Positions 1-8,873 of a stretch of 64,000 nucleotides of DNA are shown here, in pieces. The notes beneath the pieces are model-generated. The model was given only the letters and a program-made list of their open reading frames with translations, ran no database searches and was not told the DNA's origin. This DNA is from Thiomicrospira aerophila AL3 (GTDB lineage Bacteria; Pseudomonadota; Gammaproteobacteria; Thiomicrospirales; Thiomicrospiraceae): the NCBI RefSeq assembly GCF_000227665.2, contig NZ_CP007030.1, positions 1,178,001 to 1,242,000 on the forward strand. Direction: 5' to 3'. The position numbers were made by a program, and so were the translations under genes. Position 1 is the first letter of the stretch, and each line of letters starts with the position of its first letter.

Positions 1-1433
1 TCTATAATCGCGTCAATTTTTACCAGTTCGCGCTTTTGCGCTGGGACCAATGCAGTAAACCAGGCTGTTTTGCCGGCGGATTGTGGACCCTGCAAAGTCA
101 AAACGCCTTTAGACCTAAAACCATGCGGCATAGCAGCGGCGGCCACGGCTGAAATAAGCCAACGGCGCAAAAGTAGGCGCAAAAGGTTGCGATCATAACC
201 AGGCCTGGTTGTTAGCGTTCCGGCCAATTCATCAAGCCGGCTGATGCCGTCCCAAGGATTTGACGTGATCCACTCCATGACCGAGTTAATTGGGTGTTGA
301 TCGCCAATACTCAAAAGGAATTCGGCCGCCTCGGTTTTTGGTAATCCGTTAAGCGCGCATAAACTCAAAACGGTATTGATCGCCGCCGCGCGGCTGTTAT
401 CAACCAGACCGGATTGGCCGGGGTAGGTTACTTTTAAATCTTTACCAATCACGTCATAACGCACATTAAAACCATAGTGCCTAAGCATATAATTTAGGTT
501 TGGTATCGTGTTAAGTGGTTTACCTTTTTCGCTCATGTGCGGCCATGTTCCGGGTGGCACCGGTGGCATAGTATGCACGTCGGTTAGGTTGTCATTGGCC
601 GCCGGCGTGGGTAGTTGCGCGGCCTCGAACATCGGCGCGGCCTTTACCAATTCAAGCATTTTTTCACGGGTACCGCCGGCGGCTATCCAGTCGGAAACGT
701 CGCCTTTGTTCGCCAGGCCTGGCAAATCAACCAGTTTTATTTTTTCAACGCCGGCGGCGCTAAGACTCAAAGCAATGGCTCGGCTATGGTCACGCCCGGC
801 CGCGTCATTATCGGCCAAAATTACCACGTCACGGCCAGCAAAATAGCGGTTAAGCGATGGTGGCCAGCCTTTACCGTTTTTCTTAGCGCCGCCGCTGTTT
901 GTGGTGGTCAAAAATCCAAGCGCGGCCAAGTTGTCTGCGTCCTTTTCACCCTCGCAAATAAAAACGGTCACACCAGGATTTGAGGCCATTTCTTGCAAGC
1001 GATAAGGCAAAGGCTCGACGCCTTTAACGGACCAATTCCAACCGGTGGGCTTTGTCGGATCGGGGCGGCGTTGTCTGAAGTCTTTCGGCTCAAATCTAAC
1101 GACTTGGTAAACTAACTCGCCTACCTCGTTGCAATAGTCATAAAATGCGATGGCTCGCCCGGTGCCTTGTTTGTTCGTGTTTACCGGCTCCGGCGCTTTA
1201 AAACCTTGGTTTGTTAGCCATTCATTAGGATTGGCGCCGGTTTCACGTTTAATCAATTCAAGGACGCCATAACCCTCGCCGTTTTCATGGTCATAAAATG
1301 CGCCCTTTTGTCTATTTAGTGCAAGGCTTCCTCGCGCACCCCAACGCAATTCAGTAGCGTTTGAAAGGTTGTGATTAGGTTCACCTAGCAAGGCTGTTGC
1401 TACAGGCTCGGCGATGTTTGCAAAATTAATCAT
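1..1433 (-). CDS. VapE-type phage/island primase-helicase (3' end beyond window)
   Basis: This reading frame starts at the ATG complementary to 1431-1433 and runs open off the left edge, so about 477 residues are visible and the C-terminus is missing. The middle has a Toprim-like block (FICEGEKDADNL, then LADNDAAGRDHSRA), as in P4-type primases. The last part matches the virulence-associated E (VapE) helicase family: SNPWDGISRLDEL, followed by a P-loop GPQSAGKT close to the window edge. In this family the protein primes and unwinds DNA to replicate a small integrative element. It overlaps the upstream small gene by 4 nt (ATGA), so the two are translationally coupled. Recognition of VapE is confident; which phage family it belongs to is not. 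Confidence 0.85.
   Translation of the reverse strand, partial: MINFANIAEPVATALLGEPNHNLSNATELRWGARGSLALNRQKGAFYDHENGEGYGVLELIKRETGANPNEWLTNQGFKAPEPVNTNKQGTGRAIAFYDYCNEVGELVYQVVRFEPKDFRQRRPDPTKPTGWNWSVKGVEPLPYRLQEMASNPGVTVFICEGEKDADNLAALGFLTTTNSGGAKKNGKGWPPSLNRYFAGRDVVILADNDAAGRDHSRAIALSLSAAGVEKIKLVDLPGLANKGDVSDWIAAGGTREKMLELVKAAPMFEAAQLPTPAANDNLTDVHTMPPVPPGTWPHMSEKGKPLNTIPNLNYMLRHYGFNVRYDVIGKDLKVTYPGQSGLVDNSRAAAINTVLSLCALNGLPKTEAAEFLLSIGDQHPINSVMEWITSNPWDGISRLDELAGTLTTRPGYDRNLLRLLLRRWLISAVAAAAMPHGFRSKGVLTLQGPQSAGKTAWFTALVPAQKRELVKIDAII
199..208. repeat. Iterated palindrome CCAGGCCTGG, copy 1
   Basis: Exact copy inside the VapE primase gene; the symmetry extends to AACCAGGCCTGGTT (197-210). 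One of ten exact copies in the window. Confidence 0.85.
713..722. repeat. Iterated palindrome CCAGGCCTGG, copy 2
   Basis: Exact copy inside the VapE primase gene; symmetry extends one base each side to GCCAGGCCTGGC. It encodes Pro-Gly-Leu in the primase. Confidence 0.85.
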
Positions 1434-1714
1434 GCTCGCACCTCCCTAGCCGCGTATCTCATAGATTCAAGTGCAATCATGTGTGCATCTAGTAAATGCA
1501 GCGTTTGGCGTTCACAATGGGCCACAAGTGCAACGGCTCTAAAAACATCATTATATTCGTAGCCTAGCAATAAACCTTGTTTAGCAATATTGAAACAACG
1601 CGCCCATAAAATGGCAAAGGAATTATTACCGTTAATTGAAATAGGTGTGTTATTATTAATATGCAAACTTTTAAAACTAGGCCCGCATAATACCGGGTCT
1701 TTTTTATTTTCCAT
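1430..1714 (-). CDS. Small hypothetical protein of the P4-like element
   Basis: 94 residues with no recognised domain. It is mostly helical in character, with a central stretch (FAILWARCFNIAKQGLLLGYEYNDVFRAVALVAHCERQ) and a basic C-terminus. It lies between the AlpA-like regulator and the primase on the same strand and overlaps the primase start by 4 nt, so it is the middle gene of a three-gene operon. Small genes at this place in P4-like elements are common and usually uncharacterised. I assign no function. Confidence 0.6.
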   Translation of the reverse strand: MENKKDPVLCGPSFKSLHINNNTPISINGNNSFAILWARCFNIAKQGLLLGYEYNDVFRAVALVAHCERQTLHLLDAHMIALESMRYAAREVRA

Positions 1715-1723
1715 TTCAGCCCC

Positions 1724-1996
1724 TTAGCAAAATGCGCTATCAGCGGTTGAAATTTGTTTAGTGGTATTGTTTTTAATCCACAACTCTAAATCTTCAAGTT
1801 CATAAAAGACTCTCGATCCAATTTTAATGAAATGAGGAGCGGTTACGCCCCAAAGCTTACCGGTTGTTCGGCTTATGCGAATGGTTGAGGGTGTGGTATT
1901 GATAAAGGCCGCTGCTTGAATATCTGTCAAGCGTTCAGGCCATTTGCCGTTTTGTGGAATGTGTGGTTCAGGATTGAATAAAGACTTCTTAGCCAT
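1724..1996 (-). CDS. AlpA/excisionase-like helix-turn-helix protein
   Basis: 90 residues. The centre has a MerR/AlpA-like winged helix-turn-helix: ERLTDIQAAAFINTTPSTIRISRTTG, then a wing-like IKIGSRVFYELEDLELWIKNN. Proteins of this kind next to an integrase in P4-like islands act as excisionases or regulate the integrase and primase operons. It is the first gene after the integrase on the same strand, with an A/T-rich 164-bp gap between them that could hold the operon promoter. Function is inferred from fold and position. Confidence 0.75.
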   Translation of the reverse strand: MAKKSLFNPEPHIPQNGKWPERLTDIQAAAFINTTPSTIRISRTTGKLWGVTAPHFIKIGSRVFYELEDLELWIKNNTTKQISTADSAFC

Positions 1997-2160
1997 AATA
2001 AAAATACTCCGTTTGAGTTGTTTGTATTTGTGTTTACGGCTTCACTTTATTTAATGTCTTTATTAAAACCCTCTGGCGGTTTTTCCTAATTTTTTATTAC
2101 TGCATAACTATTTATATTTAATAATCACCAATACTAACTAAACATCACTAAAAACATTTA

Positions 2161-3459
2161 TTATTTTTGATTATTTCTCGAAAAAATGTCTAAAACGTCC
2201 TTTGTCGCGCTTGGTGAAAGGTGTCCATAATGCTTTTCAATCATTAACGTGGTTTTATGTCCGGCCATGCGTGCAACTGTAAAAAGGGGTAAGCCGGCCA
2301 TCACTAATGTGCTGATCCAGTTGTGACGAAGTGCGTAAAAATCTAGTGCAGATGGTAAGCCGGCCAGGTTTTTAATTTTTACCCAGGGTTTAACATGGGC
2401 TTTTTTATCCATTCTGGCACCCGTAACAGGACTTGGAAAAACCCAATCGCTTTCTATTCCTTGTTTTTTTAAGTCGGCTTTCCAGTATTTAAGCATTTCG
2501 ATAATTTCAGCGTTAAGGTCTAGGTTTACCTCAATCGGGCTAGGGTGGTGCCTCGTTTTTTCTGGAATTTTGGTTAGTCTTTTAAGGTTTAAATTTACCT
2601 CCGACCATGTAAGGCCGTAAATGTCTCCGGTTCGCAATCCTGTGTAATATGCCAGCATGGTAAAAGGTATTGCCCAATGCGCATATTTCAAAGCTGATAG
2701 ATCAAACAGGTTAGGCTTGCCGTGGCGGATTGAGTTAAGGCGCTGCGCTTTGATTTCTTCATTAAACTGATTCAGTCCACTAAACAAGTTATTAATTTCT
2801 TGCTCTGTCAAAATGCGCCGGTCGTCGGTTGATTTTTTACTCTCTTGAGAATGGGGGCGTTCTAGGGGTGACTTTTTAGGTAGCGGGTTTGTATCAATAA
2901 ACCCATCTTCAACAGCGTTATTCAGCATAGTTTTAAACGCGCCGTAAACTCGTTTGATAGTGTCAAACTGTAACCCGGTTGCTTCTCGGTCAATTTGCCA
3001 GTTTTTAATATCGGCACGACTGATTTCTTTCATGGGGCGATCAAGCCAATCATTAAAGTGTCGTTCAATCATTTGAATGGTTTGTGTGCCAGACTTTTTG
3101 CGTGCTTGGTATTGAGCATATCGGCCTTTAAGGTAAGCCCCTAGTGTTTGTTGCTTTTCCTGTTTGGCTTTCTTAATTTTCTCTACTCGCTCCGCTGCGG
3201 GGTCAATACCGGCTGCAATCTTGCCGATTAGCTTTTGTACCTCTTTTCTCGCGTCGTCAGCATTTAAGCCCGGAAACTTTCCTATTGTGACGGCACCGCG
3301 TTTTTGCGTGGAAACGCTAAGGTAGCGATAGCGATAAGTTGCGCCGCGCGCTCCAATTCTGACTTGAAAGCCCTTGATTTCTGTATCGTGAATTTCGTCT
3401 ATGTTTTCACGCTTGGCTTTGGCAATAATTGCGTTTGATATTTTTGCAGACAGACCCAT
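2161..3459 (-). CDS. int: P4-family tyrosine site-specific integrase
   Basis: 432 residues, the usual length of P4-type integrases. The N-terminal ~95 residues form the arm-binding DUF4102 domain (EIHDTEIKGFQVRIGARGATYRYRYL). A SAM-like core-binding region follows at about 105-200. The catalytic domain shows the first Arg in YYTGLRTGDIYGLTW, the H-x-x-R-like box YALRHNWIST, and a C-terminal GHKTTLMIEKHYGH with the nucleophilic Tyr. It starts about 160 bp from a tRNA-Val 3' fragment and reads away from it, as expected for the integrase of the element on the left. Repeated TAGGGTCAA motifs sit directly upstream of the start and may be arm sites or operators. Confidence 0.92.
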   Translation of the reverse strand: MGLSAKISNAIIAKAKRENIDEIHDTEIKGFQVRIGARGATYRYRYLSVSTQKRGAVTIGKFPGLNADDARKEVQKLIGKIAAGIDPAAERVEKIKKAKQEKQQTLGAYLKGRYAQYQARKKSGTQTIQMIERHFNDWLDRPMKEISRADIKNWQIDREATGLQFDTIKRVYGAFKTMLNNAVEDGFIDTNPLPKKSPLERPHSQESKKSTDDRRILTEQEINNLFSGLNQFNEEIKAQRLNSIRHGKPNLFDLSALKYAHWAIPFTMLAYYTGLRTGDIYGLTWSEVNLNLKRLTKIPEKTRHHPSPIEVNLDLNAEIIEMLKYWKADLKKQGIESDWVFPSPVTGARMDKKAHVKPWVKIKNLAGLPSALDFYALRHNWISTLVMAGLPLFTVARMAGHKTTLMIEKHYGHLSPSATKDVLDIFSRNNQK

Positions 3460-3463
3460 GATT

Positions 3464-3501
3464 TTGACCCTAATTAAGAACTAGGGTCAATATAGGGTCA
3501 A
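3464..3501. promoter_or_regulatory. TTGACCCTA inverted/direct repeat upstream of int
   Basis: Three copies of a 9-mer lie just upstream of the integrase start: TTGACCCTA at 3464-3472, its complement TAGGGTCAA at 3482-3490, and a second TAGGGTCAA at 3493-3501. The two direct copies are 11 bp apart, one helical turn. They are candidate integrase arm-type sites or operator sites for the AlpA-like protein. Confidence 0.5.
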
Positions 3502-3617
3502 CGAATATAAAAGTCAATAAACAACCTTGAAAGGTAGTTTTCCATGTAAGTTGTTGAAATATTTAAACAAACTTAGGTTATTTTCTTTTATAAGAGTTTA
3601 TAAAAATTCGTCAAAAT

Positions 3618-3666
3618 CACCTTGACATGGTGGGGGTCGGTGGTTCGAATCCACTCGGTCGTACCA
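3618..3666 (+). other. tRNA-Val(GAC) 3' fragment, attachment site of the P4-like element
   Basis: The 49 nt match the 3' part of bacterial tRNA-Val(GAC): anticodon loop TTGACAT within a CACC/GGTG stem, variable region, T-loop TTCGAAT, acceptor strand CGGTCGT and ACCA. The 5' half of the tRNA is absent; A/T-rich DNA precedes it. Tyrosine integrases commonly target tRNA 3' ends and leave such a duplicate. The 5' half, completed by the element's own 3' copy, should lie left of the window. Confidence 0.8.
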
Positions 3667-3700
3667 ATAAAATCAAACACTTATCAATGATTCCAAGATT

Positions 3701-4006
3701 TTAGCCGATGCCACCCTTTGCTTGCGGCTGTAAACGAAACTCTAAACCGAGTGCATTGATGACCTTATAGACGGTTTCAAATCGTGGATGCTTGCCTTCA
3801 CCGAATGACTTATATAGGCTTTCGCGGCCCAGTCCGGTGCGCTGACTAATTTCCGTCATACCTTTGGAACGTGCGACCACGCCAAGCGCATAGATAAAAA
3901 ACTCAGGATCATTTTCTTCTAGGCAGGCTTCGAGATAAGCCATAACATCCTCTTCAGTGTTCAAGTAATCCGCTGAATCATAGGGTACAGACTCAAGTTT
4001 TTTCAT
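3701..4006 (-). CDS. HI1420-type antitoxin (addiction module antidote)
   Basis: 101 residues. It resembles the addiction-module antidote family typified by Haemophilus HI1420 (TIGR02684). The N-terminal part is conserved (DYLNTEEDVMAYLEACLEENDPEFFIYALGVVARSKGM) and is followed by an Xre-like helix-turn-helix (TEISQRTGLGRESLYKSFGEG) that should bind the operon's own promoter. It is the second gene of the pair and overlaps the toxin by 14 nt. In this family the toxin gene precedes the antitoxin, as here. It lies just outside the tRNA-Val att fragment. Confidence 0.85.
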   Translation of the reverse strand: MKKLESVPYDSADYLNTEEDVMAYLEACLEENDPEFFIYALGVVARSKGMTEISQRTGLGRESLYKSFGEGKHPRFETVYKVINALGLEFRLQPQAKGGIG

Positions 4007-4301
4007 TTAACCAGCTCCTTAGTATTTGTATATCATCGGATTGTTTTGGTTTATCACCCACCAACATGAGTAAAATAATTTCGTCACCTTCATGAGTATA
4101 GTAAACGCGCCAGCCCTTGCCGACATCAATTCGTAATTCATAAATCTGGGCATCAAGCTGCTTGTAATCTCCCGCATTGCCTTGGGCTAACCGGTCTAAT
4201 CGCATGGTAATTCTTGCTTTGGCGCGCGGGTCTTTAATCTGTTGAAAGCGTTCATCAAACGGAATCTTGCCATTGCGTTGATATTTTTTAATAAGCTTCA
4301 T
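3993..4301 (-). CDS. RelE/ParE-family toxin (HI1419 type)
   Basis: 102 residues of the phage-derived Gp49/HI1419-like addiction killer family (TIGR02683), related to RelE mRNA interferases. Signature features are FDERFQQIKDPRAKARITMRLDRLAQGNAGDYKQL, YELRIDVGKGWRVYYT and LLMLVGDKPKQSDDI. It would inhibit translation when its partner is lost. It is the first gene of a two-gene operon with the antitoxin at 3701. No catalytic change is evident, so the pair looks intact. Confidence 0.85.
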   Translation of the reverse strand: MKLIKKYQRNGKIPFDERFQQIKDPRAKARITMRLDRLAQGNAGDYKQLDAQIYELRIDVGKGWRVYYTHEGDEIILLMLVGDKPKQSDDIQILRSWLNEKT

Positions 4302-4325
4302 CGTATTGTATCCAATTTTATACAG

Positions 4326-4335
4326 CCAGGCCTGG
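4326..4335. repeat. Iterated palindrome CCAGGCCTGG, copy 3
   Basis: Exact copy in the intergenic region just upstream of the toxin gene; one of only two copies outside intact coding sequence. Confidence 0.85.
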
Positions 4336-4467
4336 TTATTTTATGTGCTGTTTTTGCTCTCTAATGACCACATCAAACGCTTGTAGCGCACCTTTGGCGC
4401 GGTCGGGGATAACCCCTCAGCGAATTTAGATAGGGCTGATTCTCCCCTACCTCACACAAAATAAATT

Positions 4468-5067
4468 TTACAACCACCTTAACCGAGCGTGCGTTTTAGC
4501 CCAGGCCAGCTTCGGCAGCGTAAAGCAACGTCGCCAAACTAAACCGATGACAAAAGCTTTAAATCCCAGCAACGCACCAATCGCCCACAGCAAAAGCTTC
4601 ACATCAGCCATCACTAAACCCAGTTGTTGCTTCTTTTGCTCAAACCCTGCGGTATTACATGCAATGTTATGCGGGTGCGGCTCGGTAGCAGACGAATTTT
4701 GCTTGGGATAATGAAGCATATCCAAATAACACTCCCATCGATCGGCATACTCATAATCCACCGTAACCTGATAGGTCTGCTCAAGCCACTGCCCAAATTG
4801 CTGTTTATTGGCTTCATAAGATTGATGGCTGTTAAACAAAATCAACGCCAAAATCACACTTGCTAATCCACCGACCACCATCGTCGCGGTGGCCATAATA
4901 TGCTCATTCAGCGCATGGTTCACCTCATCCAAACTCGCCACCGCACCCTGCTCAATTTGTGCGGCTAGTTTTTCCCTGTGCTCAACTGCCGCAAAAGACA
5001 TGCTGCCAAGAATGAATCCCAGAACAGTGAATGATATAAGCGCCAAAAAAATGTAGATCATCAACAT
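4468..5067 (-). CDS. Hypothetical membrane protein with three predicted TM segments
   Basis: 199 residues. Hydrophobic segments lie at about 3-25 (YIFLALISFTVLGFILGSMSF), 60-78 (ATATMVVGGLASVILALILF) and 155-175 (LLLWAIGALLGFKAFVIGLV). A polar domain of about 75 residues lies between the second and third segments and contains two cysteines (WECYLDM and NIACNTA). I recognise no family. It stands alone between the toxin-antitoxin pair and the ATPase gene. The hydrophobicity pattern makes a real inner-membrane protein likely; its role is unknown. Confidence 0.55.
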   Translation of the reverse strand: MLMIYIFLALISFTVLGFILGSMSFAAVEHREKLAAQIEQGAVASLDEVNHALNEHIMATATMVVGGLASVILALILFNSHQSYEANKQQFGQWLEQTYQVTVDYEYADRWECYLDMLHYPKQNSSATEPHPHNIACNTAGFEQKKQQLGLVMADVKLLLWAIGALLGFKAFVIGLVWRRCFTLPKLAWAKTHARLRWL

Positions 5068-5261
5068 GCTCAGCTCCAGTTTTAATCGACTAAAAATTCA
5101 CACACTAGTGAAAAAACCAGTGCCTGTAAAGCAGTTTTTACAATATATGTCATTGATTTAACTGGAGATTCTCAACGAGAATTAGGTAGTAAGAAAGATG
5201 CGTAAAAAGCAGTATATATGCGTAAATTTAAGTCTATTGAAGGCAAGCGTTGAAGGTGCCG

Positions 5262-6536
5262 CTATTCGGACTCGTCTATATTAAGTAAAAGATTATCGAT
5301 ACTTTGCTCTTGAATGTCCGCTGGCGTTTGTTCTATTTCAATACCTGTGTAGGTGATCAGCACGCACCGGTCGTTAGGTTGCTTGAAGTGTGCGAAGGCG
5401 TTGAGCTCTCGTTGCTGGGTTTTGGGTTGGTTGATCTGATAAGCCACTTGGTAGAGCGTCTGTTGGCTGTAAAAATCGACTTCATATTGCGCTTTTCGGT
5501 AGGTCAGCATAGGGTTTTGTTGGTACAGATGACAGAACACTAAATTTTCTAGCGATTGCCCTAGCCCCGGGCTGTTTTTCGGTGCCACCTGGAGAAAGCC
5601 GTTGTCGAGCACATAGAGTTTTTTGACGGATTTTAGTCGCTCTTTGGGCTTGGTGTGAAAATTATCGATGCGTTTGAATAGGAAAACGTTTTCAAAGTGG
5701 CTGATGTATTCCTTAATGCTTTTATCGCTCATCTCAAACAGGTTGGCGAGTTCGGTATAGTTGAGGGTTTGCGTTGCTTGACCGAGTAAGTAATAAAACA
5801 GGCGTTCAATAATCTCGGTTTGGCGAATTTTAAAGCGCGGCACGATGTCACGGTAAATAATGTTTTTGGCATAGCTGTTAAGTAGGTCTTTTTTGATAAT
5901 CGGGTCGTTTGTTTCCATCACCTCATAAAAGCCGCCCCAATTGAGATATTCCTCTTTGGCGATTTCAATTTGAATGCGGTTTTGGATGCGCTGGATTTCT
6001 GTGTCGTGTGCAATGCCTTTGTAATGCAAATATTCACGAAAATTAAACGGTGTTAAATGAAGGGTGAGCGTCCGACCGGTGAGCAGCGTGTTGATTTCTG
6101 CTGAGAGCATCGAGGAGTTGGAGCCGGTAATGATAAATTTGATGTCTTCAATTTCATACTTGGATTTGACGAACACTTGCCAGTTTTCAAAAAATTGTAC
6201 CTCATCAAAGATGACAAAAATTCGTCCACTTGGATTGCAGAGTGTTTTGTAGGTGTCGATCACGGTTTGCAAATACTGCGGCTGATGGCGGTATTCAAGA
6301 AAAATCGGTTGTTCGAGATTCACAAACAAAATATTGGTCGGTGCTGTGCCCTGCTCTATTAGATGGTTAATCGCCATTTTAGCCAGCGTACTTTTGCCAC
6401 AACGCCGGATTCCGGTAATGGTGATGATGTGTTTAAGCGGCAAATAGCTGACCAGCTTGGCTAGCGCTTCACGGTGTGCATAGGTTTTGGGGGGCTGTGT
6501 CCAATGCGGATTTTGTTCAATCAAGACTTCTTTCAT
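5262..6536 (-). CDS. AAA_14/DUF4143 ATPase
   Basis: 424 residues. The N-terminal half is an AAA-type ATPase with Walker A GIRRCGKST (about 43-51), Walker B FVIFDEVQ and a sensor-like IITGSNSSML. The C-terminal half is the DUF4143 domain: a winged-helix-like stretch (LNYTELANLFEMSDKSIKEYISHFENVFLFKRID), then a region resembling a PD-(D/E)XK fold (LENLVFCHLYQQ, TYRKAQYEVDFY). This large bacterial and archaeal family has no firmly established function. The gene appears complete and is monocistronic. Confidence 0.85.
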   Translation of the reverse strand: MKEVLIEQNPHWTQPPKTYAHREALAKLVSYLPLKHIITITGIRRCGKSTLAKMAINHLIEQGTAPTNILFVNLEQPIFLEYRHQPQYLQTVIDTYKTLCNPSGRIFVIFDEVQFFENWQVFVKSKYEIEDIKFIITGSNSSMLSAEINTLLTGRTLTLHLTPFNFREYLHYKGIAHDTEIQRIQNRIQIEIAKEEYLNWGGFYEVMETNDPIIKKDLLNSYAKNIIYRDIVPRFKIRQTEIIERLFYYLLGQATQTLNYTELANLFEMSDKSIKEYISHFENVFLFKRIDNFHTKPKERLKSVKKLYVLDNGFLQVAPKNSPGLGQSLENLVFCHLYQQNPMLTYRKAQYEVDFYSQQTLYQVAYQINQPKTQQRELNAFAHFKQPNDRCVLITYTGIEIEQTPADIQEQSIDNLLLNIDESE

Positions 6537-6674
6537 CTATACTTCTTCATTTTATATAAAACTAAGAACTGTACTTACCAATAATGCAAAGTATATCGTT
6601 TTTTAGCGAACATGACTACAATTTACATACCTTGCACTCGCATGTATGTGTCCGATTCAGTGGGTTAAGCCTTG

Positions 6675-7253
6675 TTATGCCTTTAAATACGCACACACGT
6701 CTTCTGCCGACAGAATGGTGTGCTCACCTCTTTCTAAACCGGTATCGATATACAACCGATTGGCCACCTAAATCGGCTGGGTTACCAACGTATGCCCATG
6801 CACCACCGCATCAATACCATTCACTGGCGCAACATCTCTACCCGCTAAAAAATCTTGCAATACAGCTCTGCCCCAGACGGCCTGCTCACGCGTTGCCGGG
6901 CGAAGCATACTAAACCACTTACCACCGTTGGCCGCATGTGCCGTTGAAGAACGCCCAAAACTATAGATGTCAAAATCTTGGTCTTGCTGATTATTCTCAA
7001 ACGCCTCCATCAGCATCACTTCATGGTTGCCGATAATCGAATGAAAGCTGTTCCAATGCAGTTGCTTACCTAAAATCTCCAAGTTATCTTCACCCCGATC
7101 AACCAAATCACCGACACAAAACAACCGGTCACCGGCGTCAGCATTAAAGCCCACACGCGCTAGAGCGCGCTCGAACTTGCGCTTATGCCCAAAAATGTCG
7201 CTGATGAAAAAATCACGCCCTTGAGGATTTTGCTCAAAAACTAGATGTGTCAT
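6675..7253 (-). pseudogene. PP1-type metallophosphoesterase with an in-frame TAG stop
   Basis: The gene resembles PrpA-type serine/threonine phosphatases: RLFCVGDLVDRGEDN, SIIGNHEVM and VVHGHT are intact. Two defects are visible. The first metal motif, normally GDxHG, reads SDIFGH, so the first-metal His is Phe. After the C-terminal VTQPI a TAG (6768-6770) interrupts the frame, yet the same frame continues VANRLYIDTGLERGEHTILSAED and ends naturally at 6675. The visible ORF is therefore 161 residues instead of about 192. I treat it as a pseudogene; the lost segment holds the last core strand. Confidence 0.75.
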
Positions 7254-7337
7254 CGCTTTTTCTCACTTATCGACTAAGACAAAACAACAGGCCCGCCTAA
7301 ATCACAGCGGGCACTATTCTTAATCACACCTTAGTCA

Positions 7338-8013
7338 CTAAAAGGTCGGTGACGCTCCCCACTGTTGCGGACGGTCCAACTCTGAGGGGCTTAAAACCAC
7401 CTTCTCACGCCCCCAGCGACCATCTGCACGGCTAAAGTAATACTCGCCCAAGCCTAACGTCATTAAGGGTCTAGCATCCACCACATGCATACCCGACCCA
7501 TTAGGTGACGAGGGTAACCAGTTTTTTAATTCACTTTTGGTGTCATTATCCGAGGTTCGCATCACAATTTTATTCGACAAATTGATTAACAAACTTCCCA
7601 AAGCGGCCCTCCCCGCTATTGGTTTCTGCTCCATCACCTTATTTTTCAAATGCATGACACTTTGGGTCACCAACACACAGCTCACTCTAAAGACGCGGCA
7701 TTTATCCAAAAAGTTTTGATCGCCTGTCACCGAATCTGTCGTAATAAAGTTTTGAAACTCATCGGCTACATAGGCCATCGGTGCGAGCATATTGTCACGC
7801 GACATCATGGCATTGAAAATCAACCCTTTAAGAAGCTTAATGGCCAGGGTGTCCGCCTCGCCCCCAACACCAGGCGTAATGACAATAAAGCGCTCATTCG
7901 CAATCATGTTTTGAATCGGACCATCTGCACATTCAGGTTCTGTTAACAACCTATCCAAATCAAATAGACGGCGAATACTGGACGAAGTAATGGTATTGAA
8001 CATCAGCTCAAGG
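7338..8013 (-). pseudogene. Truncated conjugative coupling protein (TraD/TraG-like), C-terminal part
   Basis: About 224 codons of a TraG/TraD-type type IV coupling ATPase. The text includes FIVITPGVGGEADTLAIKLL, a Walker B-like MAYVADEFQNF, CVLVTQSVMHLK and a TraM-recognition-like tail. The frame stays open (LELMFNT) right up to the inverted repeat of the IS element at 8014, and the N-terminal half with Walker A is absent. It is a relic of a conjugative element different from the large ICE on the right, whose TraD is at 50829. An ATG at 8001-8003 could start a shortened product, but it would lack the P-loop. Confidence 0.75.
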
Positions 8014-8027
8014 TGTCCACTTCCCCA

Positions 8028-8873
8028 TTAGTGAAACACTGGTAAAGTAGAGTTTTCCAGTTTTACTCGATAAGCCGCCGGTGGCAGATTACCCAGACTT
8101 TCATGGGTGCGTTCTTCGTTATAATCTAACCGCCAGAACCAAGCCATCTCCCTAACTTGATCGAGCGATTCAAACAGATACGCATTTAAAAACTCATGTC
8201 TGAACGAGCCATTAAATCGTTCTACAAAACCATTTTGTTGTGGCTTACCTGGTTGGATATAAGCCAACTTAACGTCATGCTGCTCACACCAGTCCGTTAA
8301 CTTGGCCGAGATTAGTTCTGGCCCATTATCCAGCCTGATTTGCTTTGGCAGACCACGCTCTTCTTTTAATTGTTCAAGGGTTCGCACCACGCGTTCTGCA
8401 GGCAGTGAGCTGTCCACTTCAATGGCTAAACATTCGCGTGTACCTTCATCGAGCACATTCAGCGTTCTAAAACGTTTGCCGCAATAAAGCGTGTCGTGCA
8501 TAAAATCCAACGCCCATTTATGATTGGGTTGATTGAGCACGGTAAGTGGTTGGACAACTCGCTTAGGAAGCACGCGTTTCGTCCGCCGCTTGAGGTTTAA
8601 TCCCATTTGGCAGTACACCCGGTAAACCCGTTTATGGTTAAACGGATGGTTTTTAAACCTTATGCGACCGTAACACTTCCAGAACCCCGCACGCGGTGAT
8701 TTTTTCAGCACTTGATTAATCGCATCAATGACAGCAGCATCGGTTTTACGCCAGTCTTTTTGTTTACGGTAAAAGCTGGCTCGGCTTATCCCCTTCAGTA
8801 AACAGGCTTTGAGAATGCTCAAGCCCGAATTGACTAGGGTTTTGGCACACTCTTTTTTGTCTGCTGTCACCAA
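8028..8873 (-). CDS. IS3-family transposase OrfB (DDE integrase domain)
   Basis: 281 residues. An HTH_21-like N-terminus (PRAGFWKCYGRIRFKNHPFNHKRVYRVYCQMGLN) is followed by an rve integrase core. The DDE residues are visible: WALDFMHDT, IRLDNGPELIS and QQNGFVERFNGSFRHEFL. Its first codon would be TTG, but in IS3 elements OrfB is normally made as an OrfAB fusion by -1 frameshifting. The classical slippery heptamer A_AAA_AAG is at 8876-8882 (minus strand), just before the OrfA stop. OrfB looks intact. Confidence 0.9.
   Translation of the reverse strand: MVTADKKECAKTLVNSGLSILKACLLKGISRASFYRKQKDWRKTDAAVIDAINQVLKKSPRAGFWKCYGRIRFKNHPFNHKRVYRVYCQMGLNLKRRTKRVLPKRVVQPLTVLNQPNHKWALDFMHDTLYCGKRFRTLNVLDEGTRECLAIEVDSSLPAERVVRTLEQLKEERGLPKQIRLDNGPELISAKLTDWCEQHDVKLAYIQPGKPQQNGFVERFNGSFRHEFLNAYLFESLDQVREMAWFWRLDYNEERTHESLGNLPPAAYRVKLENSTLPVFH

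Noticed and set aside
508-983. Plus-strand ORFs of 112 and 122 codons
   Set aside because: Both lie opposite the VapE primase frame, which has clear Toprim and P-loop motifs; these are antisense shadows.
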